Assembly: GCA_964590225.1 (NCBI GenBank)
Contig: CAZPWS010000025.1
Location: 1 to 46,284, forward strand
Source: JAEUSG01 sp964590225
GTDB lineage: Bacteria; Fibrobacterota; OXYB2-FULL-49-7; JAEUSG01
Length of the DNA: 46,284 nt
Direction: 5' to 3'
The notes under the pieces were generated by a model. It did not search any database. It was not told where the DNA came from and was given only the letters and a program-made list of their open reading frames with translations. Positions 42,022-46,284 of the stretch are shown here, piece by piece (positions within the stretch are counted from its first letter, which is position 1; the number at the start of each line of letters is the position of its first letter). The translations under genes and the position numbers were made by a program.

Positions 42022-43865
42022 AACATCCACTCCCCATTAAGATTTATATAGACATAATCTCTTACAGTTTTGCTGTTATAGTCAACCTTTTTCCCCGAGG
42101 TTTTAAGAAAAAACACAAAATTGCCTATCTGTCCTGTTCCGCCAACCGCCCAATCGAGATTGGTTGAAAGGTCGGATGCATCAAAAGTTGCTCCTACGCG
42201 TGTAAGTTTGTGACGGTAATATGAAACCGATGAACGGAGCGATATGTTGTCGGCAACCGTTTTATGAAAGCGTAATGCTATTAAGCCCTCTTTTGAATAA
42301 GTCTTGCGGGCAACAGTTCTCACATTGTTGGCAAGAAGAGAGCCTTCGTCCTGTCGTGCGAATCCTACCTCAAGTGCAGCTGTATCCTGTTTTCTACGGA
42401 ATCCTGGCATTATATTAAAATCATTCATGTTATTAATTGAAATTCTCCGGATAAAACGACCTCGGGAATCATCGGCCGGATAATAAAGACTATCCTCATT
42501 TACGCTAAATGTCATTTCTGTGGAAGTGCTTATTAGTCGCTGCTGCGATGTTAAGTGGTTAATACCAAAATTATAAACAGTAGAAACTCTGTTTTGTGAA
42601 GAACGAAGAGAGGAGAGATAATGGAGTGTTTTTGTTGATCTTGATAGAGAAATTTTTGCGGTGTCCGCAATTGGAAGGACAAGCAATAATGAATCATTAT
42701 CTGTTAATAAATCACGGTTATCATAATTGCGTTCGTAAGAGCCATCCTGCCGAACATATTCAAAAGGATAATCCATTCGTGCAATGATTTTTGTAGAAGA
42801 AAGCCTGAGTGATGATGATTTTGTAAACATAAGGGCAACTATGCCTTGAAGTAAAGCCTCACGGTATTGTTCGTTGCCAAGCTTGGCATTTGCCACCGCG
42901 AGTTCCTCTGTATTTGGCCGCGGAGAAACGGAAATATTATTGGCAAAGCTTGTATTGCCTAAACGATAAGCAATATTAGACTGAACTGCAATTGTACTCC
43001 ATGAATATGAAGGGGCAAATTTAAGCCCGCCCAAAGCATTCTCTCTACCGTTTTGTTGTGACCTCGGATACAAAAACGACATTTTTGTGTGCGAGAGATA
43101 GAGCCTCTGAGAGTATCGCCCCGAAGAAAATGGTCCCCATTTCGCTGTTAACTCATGGTTATAGGCTTCGATTGGTTCCGATAAGGGCTGTTCTGCATTG
43201 CGCATCTGTAAATTAGCATTAACTACGACCGAGTCACCACCTTTTCGGGTGCTTGTATAGCCAATATTTGTGTTCAAAAAAGTAAGGTGATCTTCTTCTA
43301 TATAAGATGCGCCATTGTTTATTTCAGCCGTAAGCCCATTTAGTGCCATTGATTTTTCGGCGGCGTAATCGGCACCAAATCCATATGTCAACCCCCATCG
43401 CCTTTCATTAATTGACAGCGAGCGCCATCCGGTTGTCTGGATTCCTCCATCGATGGTAGTTTGCAGTCCTCTGTTCCTCATGGTTGTGAGTCTTAACAGG
43501 CCTTTGGTTCTGTCTGATTCATTTCTCCAAGCGCTGTTTTCCCAAACCGGCGAAAGAGTGCCCGCCCCCTTTCCATTTACAATAAATGATACATCTGTAA
43601 AAAGAGGACCTTTGTATAGTCCAGATAAAACCGAACTAACCGCATAAGATGAAAGCGCCTCTTCGGCGTACAGGGAGGGCGAAAAGATAAATTCAATAGT
43701 GTCGCTATTCACCAAAGTACCCTTGCCCTTAAATCTTGTGTTGGTAGTGAGTCTATATCTGTGATTGTATTCACTTTGCTCAAACTCACAACCTAAAATG
43801 CCGGCAAAAGGTAAAGAGAAAAATATAAAACCCAAAAAAAATAGCGCTGTTAAAAAAATGCGCAT
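42018..43865 (-). CDS. outer-membrane beta-barrel-like protein, unknown function
   Basis: Protein of 615 residues from ATG 43865; the frame extends to 43904 but would overlap rsmA, and the signal peptide begins at this ATG (RIFLTALFFLGFIFF). Alternating strands run over the full length and the last residue is Phe (LNGEWMF), the barrel C-terminal signature. No family is recognised. It begins four bases after the rsmA stop and is coupled to a lipoprotein gene downstream, so a barrel plus two lipoproteins are made together. Such sets can form assembly or transport complexes at the outer membrane; here the purpose is unknown. Confidence 0.65.
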   Translation of the reverse strand: MRIFLTALFFLGFIFFSLPFAGILGCEFEQSEYNHRYRLTTNTRFKGKGTLVNSDTIEFIFSPSLYAEEALSSYAVSSVLSGLYKGPLFTDVSFIVNGKGAGTLSPVWENSAWRNESDRTKGLLRLTTMRNRGLQTTIDGGIQTTGWRSLSINERRWGLTYGFGADYAAEKSMALNGLTAEINNGASYIEEDHLTFLNTNIGYTSTRKGGDSVVVNANLQMRNAEQPLSEPIEAYNHELTAKWGPFSSGRYSQRLYLSHTKMSFLYPRSQQNGRENALGGLKFAPSYSWSTIAVQSNIAYRLGNTSFANNISVSPRPNTEELAVANAKLGNEQYREALLQGIVALMFTKSSSLRLSSTKIIARMDYPFEYVRQDGSYERNYDNRDLLTDNDSLLLVLPIADTAKISLSRSTKTLHYLSSLRSSQNRVSTVYNFGINHLTSQQRLISTSTEMTFSVNEDSLYYPADDSRGRFIRRISINNMNDFNIMPGFRRKQDTAALEVGFARQDEGSLLANNVRTVARKTYSKEGLIALRFHKTVADNISLRSSVSYYRHKLTRVGATFDASDLSTNLDWAVGGTGQIGNFVFFLKTSGKKVDYNSKTVRDYVYINLNGEWMF

Positions 43866-43869
43866 TTTA

Positions 43870-44667
43870 CTAACCATTCTTAATTTCATTGTAAAGGGCG
43901 ACAAACTGTTCCGGCTTTATGTTTTCCGCTCTTGCGTTTTGGTCAATGTAATACCGGTCGAAAAAACCATTTATTATCGCTGCCGGATATTGGGATGAAA
44001 GGACATTAATAACCTTTTTTCGCCGCTGTGAAAAAGCGACTGTCACCAGTTTAAAATAAGCCTTGGTATCTGAAGGCAAACTGTTGGAGTGGTTAAAATT
44101 AAGCTCAAGAAATACCGAATCCACCTTTGGTGGAGGTTTAAACGAACCCGGATTAATGGTGAACAACTTTTTTACGGAAGCGTATGTCTGCACGGCGACA
44201 CTTAAGAATGAGTAGTCTGAAACACTGCTTTCTGCGGTCAATCGGTCGCCAACTTCTTTTTGAAGCATAACAAAGGCGTTTTGTAAAAAAAGACGCTCCC
44301 TCACCATCTTTAACAGGATTAGACTTCCTATGTTGTATGGCAGATTGCCTACGATGGTTAATGGACCATAGTTAGAAAGAGAGGAAAAGTCAACTGTAAG
44401 TACATCCTGCTCAATTAACCTAAAATTTTGAAATAAAGAGAATTGTTTATGTAATGGAGGTATTAGATCCCTGTCAAGCTCTATGCCGGTAAGCATCTTC
44501 CCTGTTTCAAGCAGGCCTTTTGTAATCGCCCCTCTTCCAACTCCGATTTCAATAATGCTTCCGGCAATTTTATCTTTGGTTGAATCAACAATTCGTTTAA
44601 TAACCGATTCCGACACAAGGAAATGTTGGCCGAACCTCTTTTTAGTAACCATGTCAGTGATTTTCAT
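43870..44667 (-). CDS. rsmA: 16S rRNA dimethyladenosine transferase
   Basis: Protein of 265 residues of normal RsmA/KsgA length. KKRFGQHFLVSESVIKRI begins the family N-terminus. The SAM-binding loop is EIGVGRG (40-46), and the adenine-methyltransferase motif NLPYN is at 108-112. It adds two methyl groups to each of two adjacent adenosines in helix 45 of 16S rRNA. Its place at the head of an outer-membrane gene run is unusual, but housekeeping genes often lead mixed operons. No ribosome binding site is evident; ATG 44667 is kept because the alternative Met6 lies close to the conserved core. Confidence 0.96.
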   Translation of the reverse strand: MKITDMVTKKRFGQHFLVSESVIKRIVDSTKDKIAGSIIEIGVGRGAITKGLLETGKMLTGIELDRDLIPPLHKQFSLFQNFRLIEQDVLTVDFSSLSNYGPLTIVGNLPYNIGSLILLKMVRERLFLQNAFVMLQKEVGDRLTAESSVSDYSFLSVAVQTYASVKKLFTINPGSFKPPPKVDSVFLELNFNHSNSLPSDTKAYFKLVTVAFSQRRKKVINVLSSQYPAAIINGFFDRYYIDQNARAENIKPEQFVALYNEIKNG

Positions 44668-44679
44668 TTATTGTACGAA

Positions 44680-44708
44680 AATATCATAGAGGACAGCTAT
44701 GCGGCAAG
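44680..44708. repeat. 29-bp repeat with internal palindrome, copy 1
   Basis: Begins AATATCATAGAGGACAGC and contains CATAG (44685-44689), a 7-base spacer and CTATG (44697-44701). It matches 46203-46231 at 27 of 29 bases in the same orientation. Together the copies flank the DUF4143 ATPase gene. Confidence 0.75.
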
Positions 44709-44781
44709 AAAAGAGATTGCAGTGGTCTTGAATGCTGCCGTACAAAAAGTTGACATATTTTGTCTCGCGTCCTCGTTATTT

Positions 44782-44803
44782 TTGCTGGCATGGATTCCAG
44801 CAA
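44782..44803. repeat. isolated hairpin in the intergenic space
   Basis: TTGCTGG (44782-44788) and CCAGCAA (44797-44803) form a 7-bp stem with an 8-base loop and no T run, so it is not a clear terminator. It lies in the 259-base gap between rsmA and the DUF4143 ATPase; no gene was found in that gap. Confidence 0.3.
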
Positions 44804-44926
44804 CAAGTTCTACACAAGGCTAAGTAAGCCAAGACACCCTGAAGAGAAGGGGATATTGGCAGAAAAAGGCTGATGAATAAGCGGGGGCCAAATATTCATT
44901 TGGATATTATGTCAAGGAATATGTGA

Positions 44927-46111
44927 TTAACGGAAAATGTCAGGAAAGAGCATTTTCACACCCTCTCTCCATGGCATAACTGAGATGCCATCACAACTTA
45001 GAGGTTTTTCATTCTGTGAAAATACTATAAACTCTGACCCGGAAATTTCTTCTGCGAGGCGTGCCTGTGTTTTAAAGTCAGAAAGATCCTGCACAACCCC
45101 GGATTTAATTTCAATACAGTAACACTTCCTGGAGGGGATCTCAACAATGAGATCTATTTCAACACCATCTTTTGTCTTTATATATGAGAGTTTATAATCT
45201 TTCTCACAGGTTCTGTTTAGTTTGTAAATTTCACTTATTACAAACGACTCAAAAAGTTGTCCATACTCATATGTTGATTGTCTTGTTATAGGCTCGAATC
45301 TTCCTTGAAGGGCTCTAGCAACACCATTATCAGTGAAATAAAACTTTGAGCTGCTGATTTGTTGCTTGCGGATTGACAGATGAAAAGGAAGCAGATGAAA
45401 TCCCAGTAAAGTATCTTCAAGTATTGAATAATATCTTTCTACCGTTTTATCGTTTGTCCCTGCATCTCTTGCTATCTTAGAAAAGTTAAGAATACAACCG
45501 TTCATTTGAGCCGCTACATCAAGGAATGCATAGAAAGGCTCAACAAGTCTTACTATTTGCTCCTCCAGTATCTCTTCCTTAAGATATGTGTGAACATAGG
45601 CTTTAAGAAAGCGTGTCTTGTCTGCTGCTTCTTTCAAATCAGTGGCGTACAGTGCAGGTAATCCACCCCACGATAAAAAAGAATCGAGGTCAAAACCATC
45701 ACCCAATTCCAAAAAGGAAAAAGGAAAGAGATAGAAAACAAATGCTCTACCTGCCAGAAGATTCCCTCCGCCTCTCTTTAGTTTTCGGGCTGAAGAGCCT
45801 GTTAGAATAAAAATAATTTTCTCTTTTTCTATCAAGTGATGCACAACATCGAGCAGAGCGGGAATTTTCTGAACCTCATCAATGATTACAATGTCTGGCC
45901 TGTTATCGATCTTCATTTGACCAGTTATTTCTGCCAATAGTATATCAGGATTTCGTCGGTATTTGAAATCATGCTCAGCAAGCAAAAGATCAATCCAGAT
46001 GGTTTTGGAGTCATTAAAAACGCTTCTCAAAAGCGTCGATTTGCCAACTCCACGCATCCCAAACAGGAAAAAACTGTGGTTTTTAGTTAATTTTAGTAAT
46101 CGGCTATACAT
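44927..46111 (-). CDS. AAA ATPase with DUF4143 domain
   Basis: Protein of 394 residues. The N-terminal ATPase shows Walker A GMRGVGKST (18-26), Walker B IVIIDEVQK (74-82) and the sensor LTGSSARKL (103-111), typical of the ATPase/DUF4143 group. The C-terminal part (about 190-394) holds the DUF4143 region and ends with a PD-(D/E)XK-like core (DGVEIDLIVEI..KCYCIEIKSG). These proteins are scattered among prokaryotes and linked to mobile DNA or defence, but their role is unknown. The gene stands alone and two near-identical 29-bp repeats flank it, suggesting acquisition as a unit. No good ribosome binding site precedes ATG 46111. Confidence 0.9.
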   Translation of the reverse strand: MYSRLLKLTKNHSFFLFGMRGVGKSTLLRSVFNDSKTIWIDLLLAEHDFKYRRNPDILLAEITGQMKIDNRPDIVIIDEVQKIPALLDVVHHLIEKEKIIFILTGSSARKLKRGGGNLLAGRAFVFYLFPFSFLELGDGFDLDSFLSWGGLPALYATDLKEAADKTRFLKAYVHTYLKEEILEEQIVRLVEPFYAFLDVAAQMNGCILNFSKIARDAGTNDKTVERYYSILEDTLLGFHLLPFHLSIRKQQISSSKFYFTDNGVARALQGRFEPITRQSTYEYGQLFESFVISEIYKLNRTCEKDYKLSYIKTKDGVEIDLIVEIPSRKCYCIEIKSGVVQDLSDFKTQARLAEEISGSEFIVFSQNEKPLSCDGISVMPWREGVKMLFPDIFR

Positions 46112-46202
46112 ATGTCGAAAATATACGCTAAATCCGACACAAGATCAACTACCAATCCACGCCCCCACCAATAAAGACAGTTGGAACAGTTTAGAACTTT
46201 TT

Positions 46203-46231
46203 AATATCATAGAGGATAGCTATGTGGCAAG
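46203..46231. repeat. 29-bp repeat with internal palindrome, copy 2
   Basis: Direct copy of 44680-44708 with two C-to-T differences. The arms CATAG (46208-46212) and CTATG (46220-46224) are conserved. It lies about 90 bases upstream of the DUF4143 ATPase start; the rest of the sequence to the window end shows no gene. Confidence 0.75.
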
Positions 46232-46284
46232 CAGCTTTAACGAGTAAATAATTCTTCGCACCTGAAGCATTCGTATTGGTCCCG

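Noticed and set aside
44623..44823. Plus-strand ORF of 66 codons over the first 29-bp repeat
   Set aside because: Half lies antisense to rsmA and it has no domain; the shared peptide NIIEDSY with the other copy follows from the DNA repeat.
45963..46247. Plus-strand ORF of 94 codons over the second repeat
   Set aside because: Mostly antisense to the DUF4143 ATPase gene; not a believable protein.
1..46284. CRISPR array, tRNA or rRNA genes
   Set aside because: No regularly spaced repeats, tRNA-like cloverleaf with conserved T-loop, or rRNA sequence was recognised by eye.

Overview
The window is a stretch of AT-rich bacterial chromosome from a Gram-negative, diderm organism. It carries outer-membrane beta-barrel-like proteins, lipoproteins and several large secreted proteins. 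Four of these secreted proteins end in a C-terminal Por-secretion/FlgD-Ig-like sorting domain (PNPFNP-type start, GxYxxxL/V...K end). That combination, together with housekeeping genes such as rsmA, comM and mtnA, fits a Fibrobacterota/Chitinispirillia-like or related Fibrobacteres-Chlorobi-Bacteroidetes-side lineage. The taxonomic placement is inference. No tRNA, rRNA or CRISPR array was seen.

Region by region. (1) 65-2511 (+): a tight run of thioredoxin-like lipoprotein, six-cysteine coiled-coil secreted protein and beta-barrel-like protein. (2) 5254-2528 (-): a YfcE-like phosphoesterase, an HD-GYP c-di-GMP phosphodiesterase and a membrane-anchored protein of unknown function. (3) 5332-10480 (+): a structured leader containing a terminator-like hairpin, an orphan solute-binding protein, a DEAD-box helicase and a CLC chloride transporter. 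(4) 10555-13951: a DUF4886 hydrolase-like protein (-), then a MATE exporter translationally coupled to mtnA (+). (5) 15588-13922 (-): a FeeM-like N-acyltransferase coupled to a ThiF/E1-like adenylyltransferase, a possible small-molecule pathway. (6) 30086-15629 (-): a membrane-spanning AraC regulator followed by five secreted proteins, namely two propeller-like proteins, a rhamnogalacturonan-lyase-like enzyme, an M14 carboxypeptidase and a secreted amidotransferase-like protein. This looks like a regulated extracellular degradation locus.

(7) 30181-37452 (+): a DUF4380 sugar-epimerase-fold protein, then MscS channel, OtsA-OtsB fusion, GH65 phosphorylase and TPR lipoprotein, an apparent osmotic/trehalose operon. 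(8) 37442-38227: a decayed ORF6N gene, a GIY-YIG protein, and REP-like inverted repeats with 27-bp tandem repeats that run into the 3' end of comM. (9) 39924-46111: a 5'-truncated serine beta-lactamase-like gene, rsmA followed by a beta-barrel protein and two coupled lipoproteins, and a DUF4143 ATPase flanked by two copies of a 29-bp palindrome-containing repeat.

The most interesting candidates are the acyltransferase/E1-like pair, the AraC-controlled secretion locus, the osmotic trehalose operon, the leader of the solute-binding-protein gene and the repeat-flanked ATPase. All functions are read from sequence patterns only; no database search was possible.
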